Shown: positions 36,390 to 45,498, counted from the stretch's first letter. The stretch: 59,348 bases of DNA from Deltaproteobacteria bacterium (GCA_024276465.1 JAJRXD010000079.1:1-59348); one strand, 5' to 3'. Made by a program: numbers and translations. Notes: generated by a model not told the origin, from the sequence alone.

Positions 36390-37676
36390 TTAATTGCGTT
36401 TAAAAACAGGTCTTATCTTGTTGCCTTTCAGAAACAGATCCGGTGAGCCTTGTTGTTTAGCTAAGGCAACCCTGGTCAGGCCTGCATTGACTCCCTCAAT
36501 ATATTTTTCCAGGTCATTTTCGGTATGCATTAAACAGAAATTATTTATCCCTAAGGTCAAAACTCCTTTTAAAATGCACTCCTGCTGAAACAGGGAAAGC
36601 CAGTCTGAGGAGTCAATACCGTTGATGTTTTTAAAAACAATACCAGAATGTGGAGCAAGTCCCGCTGTTCGTACATCAGAAGACAAATTTTTTTCTGCAA
36701 TGAGGTTGTTTACAGAGTGAATCCATTTTTGTCCCAGCGTCCATATATGCTGAAAACTTTCCTTTTGTTCAAAAAGGCTTATCGTTGCCAGGGCACTTGC
36801 AATAGACAGGGTTTCTCCGCCAAATGTCATGGAAATGAAGGCCCCCTCATCAATAAGTTTCATGATATCACTTGCCCCTGTGACTAAAGACAGAGGCATG
36901 CCATTGGCAATACCCTTGCCGAAAGTTGCCAGATCCGGGGTGACATTATAATATTCCTGCGCTCCACCCAGAGACAAACGAAAGCCTGTAACTATTTCAT
37001 CAAAAATTATGAGGGCACCATTTTTGTGTGCCAAATCCTTAACTTTTTGTAAAAAATTATCCTTTGGGGGTTCCAGACCAATAGGTTCCATTATAACAGC
37101 TGCAATCTGTTGAGGGTATCTATCAAACAGAGTCAGTAAAGAATTTATGTTGTTATATTTGAATTTTTTAGTAAGCTTCCCTATTGCTTTTGGAACCCCC
37201 CTGTTTCTGTTTGTAGATGCAATGTACCAATCCTGATACCCATGATATCCACAGCAGGCAATAATTTCACGGCCGGTGTAGGCCCTGGACAGGCGTACTG
37301 CAGCAGATGTTGCATCCGAACCGTTTTTTACAAAACGAACCATTTCTGCACATGGAATAATCCTGATTATTTTTTCAGCCAGTTCCAGCTCGAGTCTATG
37401 AGAAAGTGAAAAAGAGATACCACTTTCCATCTGCTTTATTATTGATTTATTAACTCCAGGGTGGTTATATCCCACAGTAACAGCCCCAAGAGATAATACA
37501 AAGTCAACGAATTCATTGTCATCAACGTCCCAGACGTGCGATCCTATGCCCCTGCTCAGAAATGCAGGTGCGGCGCCTTCACAAAAGTATTTATAGCTTT
37601 TGCTATAAGTCTGGGCTGCTGAAGGGATTAACTTCTTTGCCTGTTTCAATAACCGTAATGAGTTGTCAAATTTCAC
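36390..37676 (-). CDS. Class-III aminotransferase (GSA-like)
   Basis: 428 residues, fold type I PLP enzyme of the glutamate-1-semialdehyde aminotransferase-like group. Key motifs: YNHPGVNKSIIKQ, NGSDATSAAVRLSRAYTGR, LIIFDEIVTGFR and the PLP lysine in ATFGKGIANGMPLS. True HemL acts in tetrapyrrole synthesis; position between APS reductase and CMP-sugar synthetase instead suggests transamination of a sugar or linker. Complete length, no defect seen. Confidence 0.82.
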   Translation of the reverse strand: MKFDNSLRLLKQAKKLIPSAAQTYSKSYKYFCEGAAPAFLSRGIGSHVWDVDDNEFVDFVLSLGAVTVGYNHPGVNKSIIKQMESGISFSLSHRLELELAEKIIRIIPCAEMVRFVKNGSDATSAAVRLSRAYTGREIIACCGYHGYQDWYIASTNRNRGVPKAIGKLTKKFKYNNINSLLTLFDRYPQQIAAVIMEPIGLEPPKDNFLQKVKDLAHKNGALIIFDEIVTGFRLSLGGAQEYYNVTPDLATFGKGIANGMPLSLVTGASDIMKLIDEGAFISMTFGGETLSIASALATISLFEQKESFQHIWTLGQKWIHSVNNLIAEKNLSSDVRTAGLAPHSGIVFKNINGIDSSDWLSLFQQECILKGVLTLGINNFCLMHTENDLEKYIEGVNAGLTRVALAKQQGSPDLFLKGNKIRPVFKRN

Positions 37677-37694
37677 AATAATTCAATCAGTCTC

Positions 37695-38366
37695 CTATAA
37701 TTTTGTATGCAAGCCACATTCCTGTCTGTCGCATCCCTGCCATCGACCGGCCCTGGTGTGTTCTCCTGGTTTTACAGGCATTGTACACGGTTGACACCCT
37801 ATACTTCTGTAACCACGGTCATATAATCTGTTATACTTAAGTTCCCTGTGTTTAATGTAATACCAGATATCAACTTCTCTCCATGCGATCATTGGATTAA
37901 GCTTGAACAGTTCAAAATTTGTCGGTTGCAAAAAGGGAATTTGTTTTCTGGTGTCTGACTGACCACGGCTGAGAGCCGTAATCCAGAGATGCTTCTCCTT
38001 GCCTGCTAACAGGTTCTGCATTGGTTCCACTTTGTTGATTTGGCAACATATATCATGTCCCATTGTGTATAATTGCTGGTTTTTATCCTCTGTTTGAGAT
38101 GTCAGTGTCTTTATACAATAACCATTTTTTTCATAATATTCCTTAATCTCCAGAGTTTCCTGAAAATGATAGTCCGTATCAATGAAGTATATCTGTACAT
38201 CTGGTATTATTTTCTTGATGATGTCTAATAAAACTGTTCCATTGCTTCCAAAAGAACTGGTCATAAATATCTTATCTGCAAAATTTTCCCTGCTCCAACA
38301 GAGAAGTGTTTTTATTTGTGAAAGCAAAAAATCAACATTTTGTTTCTGGATATCACTTGTTTTCAT
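37695..38366 (-). CDS. cysH: Assimilatory APS reductase (CysH family)
   Basis: 223 residues. Reads as a bona fide reductase: FIDTDYHFQETLEI, paired cysteines C107-C108 (DICCQ), C191/C194 in SIGCQPCT and the catalytic C217 in ECGLH. The two cysteine pairs bind the [4Fe-4S] cluster of adenylylsulfate reductases; the enzyme reduces APS to sulfite using thioredoxin. Unusually it sits between a class-III aminotransferase and a kinase in a nonulosonate block, with no cysD/N or sulfite reductase nearby. Its role here is open. Confidence 0.85.
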   Translation of the reverse strand: MKTSDIQKQNVDFLLSQIKTLLCWSRENFADKIFMTSSFGSNGTVLLDIIKKIIPDVQIYFIDTDYHFQETLEIKEYYEKNGYCIKTLTSQTEDKNQQLYTMGHDICCQINKVEPMQNLLAGKEKHLWITALSRGQSDTRKQIPFLQPTNFELFKLNPMIAWREVDIWYYIKHRELKYNRLYDRGYRSIGCQPCTMPVKPGEHTRAGRWQGCDRQECGLHTKL

Positions 38367-38382
38367 GGCATGACCAACAAAA

Positions 38383-39354
38383 TCAACTTGCTAAGCTAAT
38401 GAATTTTTTTTCTATCCGTTGTGCTTTATTGATAATATTAACATGTTTTTCAAAGTCAAAATTCCAGTTGCTGTTCTTCTCGAAAAAACGGGTTCTCAGT
38501 ATATAATTAAGCCTGCACAGGGCTTCCCACTTTATCAGATCAGGGATATCTTTCACTTCTTCCCTGCCTAAAGTCTGGTCTGTTTTCTGATATGCTTTTA
38601 TGAACCCGATCATTTCCTGAGAATTTTCAGAAAATCTGTCACAGGCAAAAGCCACAGAAAGATTCCGGGGGAGCGAACAGATACTGTCAAAATCCAGGAT
38701 TGCAGCAACATTGCCTTCCTGAAAAACGATATTTTCAGGGTGAAAATCACAATGTTCCAACCTGTGTAAAAACCTTGTTGAACTGAACTTCTCAGACAGT
38801 GTTGGAGACAGGGACTGAATCATGTCAAGATTAGCCAGGACAGTATGCTCAAATTCATGCCCCTCTTTACAGCTTTTTTTTATTCTGGTGATTTCATCTT
38901 CATTTAACGGTTTGTATAAGTCACTTCGTGGGATTATCTGGTTTATCTTAGACAGCACTTTGTTTAGTTTGCCCAGTTGCCTTGCAGCAGATTGTTTTTG
39001 TTTATCTGTTGCATTATACGGTTCTGCTTCATAGTAAGAAAAGCACACTGCTATACCCTGTTCGTGTTCAACATGATATTTTCCTGTTTTTGTTGGAACT
39101 ATTCGGGCAGTTTTTACACCGGAACTGCTGCAATTGAAAAATATGGACAGCTTATCTGAAAAAGACCTGCAAGTACCTGGAATTATTTTGAGGTGAAGGG
39201 GCTTTTTGTCCCTGTTAGAAAATACAATTTTGTAATTGATAGAATTAATCTCATGGCCACCCATATTCCGGATTGAGGAGATTATATCCCCATTCTCCAG
39301 ATAATGCCTGAGAAGGAGGTCACAATATGGGAAATTATTATTATTCAAAATCAC
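38383..39354 (-). CDS. Aminoglycoside-phosphotransferase-fold kinase, second copy
   Basis: 323 residues with HRLEHCDFHPENIVFQEG (HxDFHPxN) and the metal site AAILDFDSICSLP, APH/homoserine-kinase-II like. Weakly similar in layout to the kinase at 27563 but not a close copy. It overlaps the NeuB-like gene upstream by 14 bp and precedes the APS reductase, so it is probably in the same pathway. A small-molecule or sugar kinase; phosphorylated substrate unknown. Confidence 0.75.
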   Translation of the reverse strand: MILNNNNFPYCDLLLRHYLENGDIISSIRNMGGHEINSINYKIVFSNRDKKPLHLKIIPGTCRSFSDKLSIFFNCSSSGVKTARIVPTKTGKYHVEHEQGIAVCFSYYEAEPYNATDKQKQSAARQLGKLNKVLSKINQIIPRSDLYKPLNEDEITRIKKSCKEGHEFEHTVLANLDMIQSLSPTLSEKFSSTRFLHRLEHCDFHPENIVFQEGNVAAILDFDSICSLPRNLSVAFACDRFSENSQEMIGFIKAYQKTDQTLGREEVKDIPDLIKWEALCRLNYILRTRFFEKNSNWNFDFEKHVNIINKAQRIEKKFISLAS

Positions 39355-40375
39355 ATTCCTTAAGGAACACCCCTTCTTCCAGATCCAGAGCAGCTTTTCT
39401 GCCTACTATATTCTCATAACGGTCAACAGAGATATGCGTACCGGGGCGCTTAAAGGACAGAGACTCAACAGTGATAGTTTCACCCTTCTTTATTTTTCTG
39501 GAAGTCATTATGCTTCTGCGATGCAGTGCATTTACTCTGGAATTAAATATTATACGTGGATTACCAAAAGCCTCCTCAATTTTTCGAACAGTGTCTATGA
39601 ACTGGCCTAATTCCTGGGGCTCCAGTGACATATAATGCTCCACGGCATCTGTGGTTTTATCCAGCGTGATGGTCTTTTCAATAAAATTTGCTCCAATACC
39701 CAGGGCAGCATAATTCATGTGCTCCCCAACTGAATGATCAGAATATGCAACCGGATATCCAAATATATTTTTAATATGTGGAATAGCTTTAAGATGGATG
39801 CCGGCATATTCTGCAGGATAACCTGACGGGCAATGCATGATCACTATATCCTTAATTCCAGCCTGTTCACAGATTATTATTCCAACCTCTACGTCTTCAA
39901 ATTTTTCTCTTGCATCCATTATAACGGGCAGGCCTTTTTCGGCTATCAATCTGATAAGATACCTGTTGTTAACATCGGATTTTGCAACTTTTATTGCTGC
40001 AACATTCATTTCAGCCAGCAGATCAACTGTTTTAGGGCCGCTTGGTGTTGAAATGAACAGGATTCCCAACTCATCACAGTAAGACTTAAGTGCACGCCAT
40101 TCATCAAATGACAACTCCCTGCGCTTTAGGGCTGTATATACGCTTTCGGATTTTTTTTCCTCTGCTGTTTCATAATCGATCATAATTTTTTCAAAGCTCA
40201 TGAGTTCATCGGTATCAATGGTCTGAAATTTAACAGCATCAGCTCCAGCGTCAGCAGCAGCCTTGGCAAGCATCCTGGCGCTTTCAAGTCCGGTATGTGT
40301 TGCGCCAGGTTCTAATGATATGAAACATGGATAACCATCCCCTACAATTTTGTTGCCTATCTTTACACAATTCAT
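39341..40375 (-). CDS. NeuB-family synthase paralogue with altered metal site
   Basis: 344 residues from the ATG at 40375, chosen because AGGAGG lies 5 nt upstream (a longer frame to 40435 lacks this). A NeuB TIM barrel (LAKAAADAGADAVKFQT, AIKVAKSDVNN, VAYSDHSVGEH) is followed by a C-terminal SAF/antifreeze-like domain (RPGTHISVDRYENIVGR). In NeuB/PseI enzymes the metal is held by His in SDH and EKH; here the first is kept (H214) but the second is EKT (T235). PEP-condensing activity is therefore uncertain; it may use a different substrate or be a divergent subgroup. Confidence 0.82.
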   Translation of the reverse strand: MNCVKIGNKIVGDGYPCFISLEPGATHTGLESARMLAKAAADAGADAVKFQTIDTDELMSFEKIMIDYETAEEKKSESVYTALKRRELSFDEWRALKSYCDELGILFISTPSGPKTVDLLAEMNVAAIKVAKSDVNNRYLIRLIAEKGLPVIMDAREKFEDVEVGIIICEQAGIKDIVIMHCPSGYPAEYAGIHLKAIPHIKNIFGYPVAYSDHSVGEHMNYAALGIGANFIEKTITLDKTTDAVEHYMSLEPQELGQFIDTVRKIEEAFGNPRIIFNSRVNALHRRSIMTSRKIKKGETITVESLSFKRPGTHISVDRYENIVGRKAALDLEEGVFLKECDFE

Positions 40376-40400
40376 AAATTCCTCCTGACATACATGCTTT

Positions 40401-41486
40401 TTATGAGTGCTTATGTAAGTGCTTACTCTTGTCATTAATTAAATCCCAGCAGAAAGGGGTGCCAGCCTTTACATCCCTGTTGAACAGGCTACCCAGAACC
40501 TCTGGTAAATATCTTGGATGTAACCCATACCCCGGCCTGATCGAACGTACATTTTCAGAGGTTATAACATGCCCTGCTTCCACATCTTTTACTACAAATA
40601 ATGAACGACGAAAAATTTTATTTTTCTTCTCTCTTTCTGTTGATTTGTACTTCACCTCCCCCAATGCCTTTTCAGTTCTCCTCACAGCACGGACAAGCGC
40701 TTTGAACTCATCCACTTCCATGGAAAATTCAGCGTCCGGGCCACCATCACAACGGGAAAGTGTAATGTGCTTCTCAATAACAGCTGCACCCAAAGCAACA
40801 GCAGCAATGGCTGCTTCATGACCAAGTGTATGGTCAGACAAGCCTGCGGGCAGCCCAAAAGTTTCGGACAGATCTGGAATAGTTCGCAGATTCATATCTT
40901 CAATATCGGCAGGATAGTCACTTACACATTTGAGCAAAACCAGTTGATTATTCCCAAGCTTGCGAACAGTTGCTACCGCTTCTTCAATTTCTACTAATGT
41001 GGCCATTCCAGTGGACATAATAATGGGCCTGTTTTTTTTTGCAATGTATTCGATCAGGGGAATATCTACCAGTTCAAAGGAGGCAATTTTGTATGCAGGA
41101 ATGTCCATTTTAGACAGGAAATCGGCAGCACTCTTGTCATAAGGAGTAGAAAACAGCAAAAGGCCTAATTTCTCAGCTTCTTTTTTCAACTTTGGCTGCC
41201 AATCCCATGGCATACAGGCTTTCTGATACAATTCGTAAAGTGTTTGGCCAGACCATGTATTGCCCGCAGGTATTTTGAAATAATCATTATCACAATTAAA
41301 AGTCAGGGTGTCAGGGGTATAGGTCTGAAGTTTGACAGCATCTGCACCAGCTTCTTTTGCTGCATTTACCAGTTCGAGGGCCTTATGATAACTTTGATTA
41401 TGGTTAGCTGATATTTCAGCAATAATATAGCAGGGATGGCCTTCACCAATAATTCTATTATTAATGCTAATGTTTTCGTAAGCCAT
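40401..41486 (-). CDS. pseI: Pseudaminic acid synthase PseI
   Basis: 361 residues from the ATG at 41486 (GGGGGTGAGT just upstream). Condenses PEP with 2,4-diacylamido-2,4,6-trideoxy-L-altrose to give a pseudaminate. Motifs: YIIAEISANHNQSYHKAL, VKLQTYTPDTLT, metal histidines H219 (LSDHTLG) and H240 (VIEKHITL), then GGPDAEFSMEVDEF, specific to PseI against NeuB. C-terminal SAF domain present. It lies 2 bp after the formyltransferase stop. Confidence 0.9.
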   Translation of the reverse strand: MAYENISINNRIIGEGHPCYIIAEISANHNQSYHKALELVNAAKEAGADAVKLQTYTPDTLTFNCDNDYFKIPAGNTWSGQTLYELYQKACMPWDWQPKLKKEAEKLGLLLFSTPYDKSAADFLSKMDIPAYKIASFELVDIPLIEYIAKKNRPIIMSTGMATLVEIEEAVATVRKLGNNQLVLLKCVSDYPADIEDMNLRTIPDLSETFGLPAGLSDHTLGHEAAIAAVALGAAVIEKHITLSRCDGGPDAEFSMEVDEFKALVRAVRRTEKALGEVKYKSTEREKKNKIFRRSLFVVKDVEAGHVITSENVRSIRPGYGLHPRYLPEVLGSLFNRDVKAGTPFCWDLINDKSKHLHKHS

Positions 41487-41488
41487 AC

Positions 41489-42085
41489 TCACCCCCAAGT
41501 TTTTTCAGATGTTTTAATTGCCCTGCCCATTATATCTATTATTGGTGTGTCCCAGCCTTTGACAAGAAGATGTTCATACTTTTTTTTGTCTGAAGTTTTG
41601 TGATATGAACCAGCAATGTTCTGTCTTTTTCGAGGATTTGTCCCATTTACAATTTCAGGCCAAATTTGTTCAAATAAAAGCACAATTTCATTTTGCAGCT
41701 TATGATAGCTTGTTGCAAGTGTTTCTGCTTTCAGATTAAAGAACACTTTTTTTTGTACAATGATATCACCAGTGTCAATACCCTCGTCAATGTAGTGTAT
41801 TGAAACGCCCTTTGGGGTGTTTTCCAGGAAGCTCCACAAATTTGGATCAGCCCCTCTGTTCCATGGGAGATATGAAATATGAAGGTTAATGATTTGATCT
41901 GGAAGAAACTTCAAAACAGGTGTGCGGAGAAGATATCTGTACCCATAACTGACAATGAAATCAATGGCATTTTTTTTCAGGAAATCGACATCAACAGGTT
42001 CTGTTATATTTACAGTTTCGTTCCCATGCTTTCTGATAATTGAAGTGAAGGGGGAATCAGTTGGCCCTAAAATTAATATTCTCAT
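41489..42085 (-). CDS. Formyltransferase-fold sugar N-formyltransferase
   Basis: 198 residues. Has the 10-formyl-THF site: NLHISYLPWNRGADPN, and SIHYIDEGIDTGDIIVQ, resembling sugar N-formyltransferases. It stands exactly where the acetyltransferase PseH is expected (between PseG and PseI). I infer that the free 4-amino group of UDP-4-amino-AltNAc is formylated, which would become the 7-N-formyl of pseudaminate. No GNAT acetyltransferase is present in the window. Confidence 0.75.
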   Translation of the reverse strand: MRILILGPTDSPFTSIIRKHGNETVNITEPVDVDFLKKNAIDFIVSYGYRYLLRTPVLKFLPDQIINLHISYLPWNRGADPNLWSFLENTPKGVSIHYIDEGIDTGDIIVQKKVFFNLKAETLATSYHKLQNEIVLLFEQIWPEIVNGTNPRKRQNIAGSYHKTSDKKKYEHLLVKGWDTPIIDIMGRAIKTSEKTWG

Positions 42086-43133
42086 TTTTTGTGTATGTAA
42101 TCAGATTGATAACTCTCCGGCCACCAGAACCGTCCACTGTTTTTTTTGCTTTATGGGCCATGTTTTTACGCATGGACAGATCAAGCAGCAAAGCATTAAC
42201 AGTATTTGCTATGTGATCGACGGATACTTTGTTAAACAAGCCAAGGTTCACAACTGCTCCCTTTTCATGCAGGCCCTCAGCAATTCTATGCTGGTTTTCA
42301 GCAATTACCAGAACAACTGCCGGCAGGCCCATGTATGCCAGCTCCCAGCATGTGCTTCCGCCTGCAGATATTGCCAAATCAGCCCACGCCATCAGTTCAG
42401 GCATGTTTTTGGCAAAAGTTAAAAGGCAGGATTTAAATGCAGAGGCTGATAAGATGTTCCGGAGACTTTTAAGATGCGGATTAAGAGGCCCTGCAACAAT
42501 CTTTACATCAAGCTCCGGAGATTCAAGCATGTTCAGGGCGTTAATTACTTTCAATGTTGTGTTGTCAGGATCACTTCCGCCCATGGTAACAAGAATTTTT
42601 CGAGTATTGCCCGGAATGATGCGACTGGAATTTCTGAAGTGTAAAAACTCCTGCCGCAGCATAACATATTTTGATCCAAGAAGACGAATTGTATTTTTGT
42701 CGCACGAATAGTTGAGCTCCGAAGCATTAATGTTCTGATTGAGCAGGATATCACAATGGTATTCCGGAAGATGGTTTGTATCATCAATTACAAGAAGGTG
42801 GCAGCCTGAATCGAGTAATTGCAGCTGGTATTCAGAAACAAAGTGGTATCCGTCAAGTATCAGCCAGGAGCCATTAGAATCTGATAAAATTTTTAAAGTT
42901 TTTTTCAAATCAGATGGCTCGGGATGTGGCATGGGAATTGTCAGGAGTTCAAACCCTTCTTTTAAAATGCGCTGCTTAAGAGCTTTGTCATGACAGGATG
43001 TTATGAATGTTACCCCTGCAGCCCCATGGGCCCTGCATGCTTGGGCAAGGGCAATACAGCGCATAATATGGCCGCTTCCCATGCTGGGGCTTGCATCAGC
43101 CCGGAAAAATATTTTCATTTTTTTCAGCATCAT
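42057..43133 (-). CDS. pseG: PseG, UDP-sugar hydrolase of pseudaminate pathway
   Basis: 358 residues. Removes UDP from UDP-2,4-diacylamido-2,4,6-trideoxy-L-altrose. N-terminal GT-B like motif MKIFFRADASPSMGSGHIMRC with the catalytic His in MGSGH, then LLVIDDTNHLPEYHCD, VTMGGSDPDNTTLKV and SAGGSTCWELAYMGLP. It overlaps the formyltransferase start by 29 bp. ATG at 43133 has AAGG 7 nt upstream; M at 43118 is also possible. Confidence 0.9.
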   Translation of the reverse strand: MMLKKMKIFFRADASPSMGSGHIMRCIALAQACRAHGAAGVTFITSCHDKALKQRILKEGFELLTIPMPHPEPSDLKKTLKILSDSNGSWLILDGYHFVSEYQLQLLDSGCHLLVIDDTNHLPEYHCDILLNQNINASELNYSCDKNTIRLLGSKYVMLRQEFLHFRNSSRIIPGNTRKILVTMGGSDPDNTTLKVINALNMLESPELDVKIVAGPLNPHLKSLRNILSASAFKSCLLTFAKNMPELMAWADLAISAGGSTCWELAYMGLPAVVLVIAENQHRIAEGLHEKGAVVNLGLFNKVSVDHIANTVNALLLDLSMRKNMAHKAKKTVDGSGGRRVINLITYTKNENINFRAN

Positions 43134-43327
43134 ATAAGCCTTTTAAAACCTGAAACAGCAGGCTGACCTTTAAGCATTTCTTTTGTGGTGCCGGTTTTTT
43201 CAGAGTGTGCCAAGACTTTAAACTCTTTGTCTGCTGGCTGACTGCCTGTATTAGCAATTCCATACTCCATCCCCAGCTGGGCTGTTCCGAGAACCAACTG
43301 AGAAATAGTCTCATTTTTCCATGTCAA
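43130..43327 (-). pseudogene. Aldo/keto reductase remnant
   Basis: A 65-codon frame: SQLVLGTAQLGMEYGIANTG and DKEFKVL are the start of an aldo/keto reductase (Lxx-LGTAQLG-YGIAN), but the barrel's remaining 250 residues are missing and the tail text is unfamiliar. The start would be a TTG. Reductases of this kind occur beside pseB/pseC in other bacteria. I interpret it as a gene reduced by internal deletion. Confidence 0.6.
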
Positions 43328-43366
43328 GTGGTTTACTTTGGTTATATGGGAAAAATTAGAAGATAA

Positions 43367-44512
43367 TCATGCGAAAAGTTTTCTGATCTCATGCTGCAGC
43401 GTGGAAACTACATGCATGATGTCTTCGTCCTGCATTCCGGGAAACATGGGTAGAGAAATTATTTCGTTATATGCTCTCTCTGCATTAGGACAAAGTCCTT
43501 TTGATGTTTTAAAATGTTTTCTGTAGTAAGGGTGCAGATGGACAGGGATGTAGTGTATGTTAACGTTAATTCCAGCATTGCGAAATGCTGCAAAAAGTTC
43601 TGACCTGTGGGTTTGTAATCGAATTACATACAGGTGATATGCATGGCAAACATGGGTAGCTACGGATAGCGGCATTACAGCAGGGAACTTGCTGAGCTCC
43701 AGGTCATACCGTAAAGCGATCTCCTGCCGACGTTTAATCCAGGCAGGCAGTTTTTTTAACTGGCTGACTCCCAGCGCACACTGGAAGTCAGTAATGCGAT
43801 AGTTATATCCAAGGTCAACCATCTCATAAAACCATGTGCCTTTTTCAGCGCGCTGCATATGGTCAACATCGATGCAATGATTTCGAAATATTCGCATGCG
43901 TTTTGCAAATTCGTGATTGTCTGTTGTAACCATTCCCCCTTCACCGGTTGTGATATGCTTTACAGGGTGAAAGCTGAAAATGTTCAAATCTGCAAGGGTT
44001 CCAGCTCTTCGCCCCTTGTATTCGGCACCAAGGGAGTGGCATGCATCCGCAACCAGTGTCAGGTTGTAGTGGTCTGCAATTTTTCTCAGCAGGTCATAAT
44101 CACAGGGCTGACCCGCATAATCAACAGCTATAATTGCTTTTGTTTGAGGTGTGATTTTTTTTTCAATAAGGGCTGGATCGATCAGGAGGCTGTTTGAATC
44201 TACATCTGAAAAAACAGGCTTGCCCTGCTGGAATACCACAGCATTTGCTGTTGCAGCAAACGTCATTGGCGGAACAATTACTTCATCACCCGGGCCGATT
44301 CCAATTGCATACATGGCAGCGTGAAGAGCTGCTGTTCCGCTTGAAACAGCAACAGCTTCTTTTGCGCCCACAAAATCTCCCACTGCATTTTCAAATGCCT
44401 CAACAGCAGGGCCGGTAGTAAGCCAGTCGGATTTCAGAACATCCACAACAGCCTGGATGTCGGATTCATCTATTGACTGGCGACCGTATGGAATTGTTTT
44501 TTTCAATCCCAT
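43367..44512 (-). CDS. pseC: PseC, UDP-4-amino-4,6-dideoxy-AltNAc transaminase
   Basis: 381 residues of the DegT family. Transfers amino from glutamate to the 4-keto sugar made by PseB. Motifs: IPYGRQSIDESDIQAV, VSSGTAALHAAMYAIG, LVADACHSLGAEY and the PLP lysine in FSFHPVKHITTGEGG, the typical PseC form. It overlaps PseB by 10 bp. Complete and consistent with a pseudaminate pathway. Confidence 0.92.
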   Translation of the reverse strand: MGLKKTIPYGRQSIDESDIQAVVDVLKSDWLTTGPAVEAFENAVGDFVGAKEAVAVSSGTAALHAAMYAIGIGPGDEVIVPPMTFAATANAVVFQQGKPVFSDVDSNSLLIDPALIEKKITPQTKAIIAVDYAGQPCDYDLLRKIADHYNLTLVADACHSLGAEYKGRRAGTLADLNIFSFHPVKHITTGEGGMVTTDNHEFAKRMRIFRNHCIDVDHMQRAEKGTWFYEMVDLGYNYRITDFQCALGVSQLKKLPAWIKRRQEIALRYDLELSKFPAVMPLSVATHVCHAYHLYVIRLQTHRSELFAAFRNAGINVNIHYIPVHLHPYYRKHFKTSKGLCPNAERAYNEIISLPMFPGMQDEDIMHVVSTLQHEIRKLFA

Positions 44513-45498
44513 GCTCCTGATTCAATAAGATTTCTAATGTCTTTAATTGACAGCCATTCAGGGTTTGTATCACTCGAGTATGAAAAATTATCCGGACATT
44601 GTTTTCCACCCTTTTGTATTAAATTGCTTTTGCTTGCCCACCAGTCAAGTATTGGCTGAATAACAAAATGGTCTTTAAACTCCAGCGTATGACGTGCTTC
44701 ATCAGCTGGAACCATTGTCTCATGAAGTTTTTCGCCAGGCCTGATCCCGATATATTCTATCTTTGCCTCAGGTCCTATGGCTTTTGCAATATCAGTCATT
44801 TTACAGCTTGAAATTTTCGGAACAAACAGCTCTCCTCCATACATTGTTTCAAGACTGCGTATTACGAAATCAACTGCCTGCTGCAATGTTAAAAAAAAGC
44901 GGGTCATCCTCTCATCAGTAACAGGGATAACCCCCCCCTTTTTTTTTTCAAGGAAAAATGGAATAACTGATCCACGGCTCCCAACAACATTTCCGTAGCG
45001 TACAACTGAAAAGATGGATTTTGCTTCCCCGCTCATTGCATTGCCTGCTATAAATAATTTATCTGAGCACAGTTTTGATGCTCCATACAGGTTGATGGGG
45101 TTTGCGGCTTTGTCTGTGCTGAGGGCGATAACTTTCTTTACTTTCTGATTAATTGCAGCTCTGATGACATTCTGAGCTCCTAAAACATTTGTTTTTATTG
45201 CTTCAAAGGGGTTATACTCAGCAGTAGGGACCTGCTTGAGAGCAGCTGCATGGATGACGTAATCAACATTATGAAAGGCTTCGTACAAACGATCCTGTTC
45301 CCTGACATCTCCGATAAAGTAGCGCATACAGCCATATTTTTCAGGGGAATAAATCCTGGCCATCTCAAACTGCTTAAGCTCATCGCGTGAAAAAACAATG
45401 AGTTTGTTTGGCTTATACTGTTCAAGAATGGTTTTTACCATTCTTTTTCCAAATGATCCGGTGCCGCCTGTTATTAATATGTTTTTACTGTTAAACAT
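44503..45498 (-). CDS. pseB: PseB, UDP-GlcNAc 4,6-dehydratase (inverting)
   Basis: 331 residues. First step of CMP-pseudaminate synthesis: dehydrates UDP-GlcNAc with C5 inversion. NAD-binding ILITGGTGSFGKRMV, IHAAALKQVPTAEYNP, then ALSTDKAANPINLYGASK and IGIRPGEKLHETMV, all diagnostic of inverting dehydratases. Overlaps pseC by 10 bp. Full-length. Confidence 0.93.
   Translation of the reverse strand: MFNSKNILITGGTGSFGKRMVKTILEQYKPNKLIVFSRDELKQFEMARIYSPEKYGCMRYFIGDVREQDRLYEAFHNVDYVIHAAALKQVPTAEYNPFEAIKTNVLGAQNVIRAAINQKVKKVIALSTDKAANPINLYGASKLCSDKLFIAGNAMSGEAKSIFSVVRYGNVVGSRGSVIPFFLEKKKGGVIPVTDERMTRFFLTLQQAVDFVIRSLETMYGGELFVPKISSCKMTDIAKAIGPEAKIEYIGIRPGEKLHETMVPADEARHTLEFKDHFVIQPILDWWASKSNLIQKGGKQCPDNFSYSSDTNPEWLSIKDIRNLIESGAWD

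Noticed and set aside
36390-37676. Calling the class-III aminotransferase HemL (tetrapyrrole synthesis)
   Set aside because: It matches the wider GSA-like group, and the sugar-gene context with no other hem genes argues against hemL.
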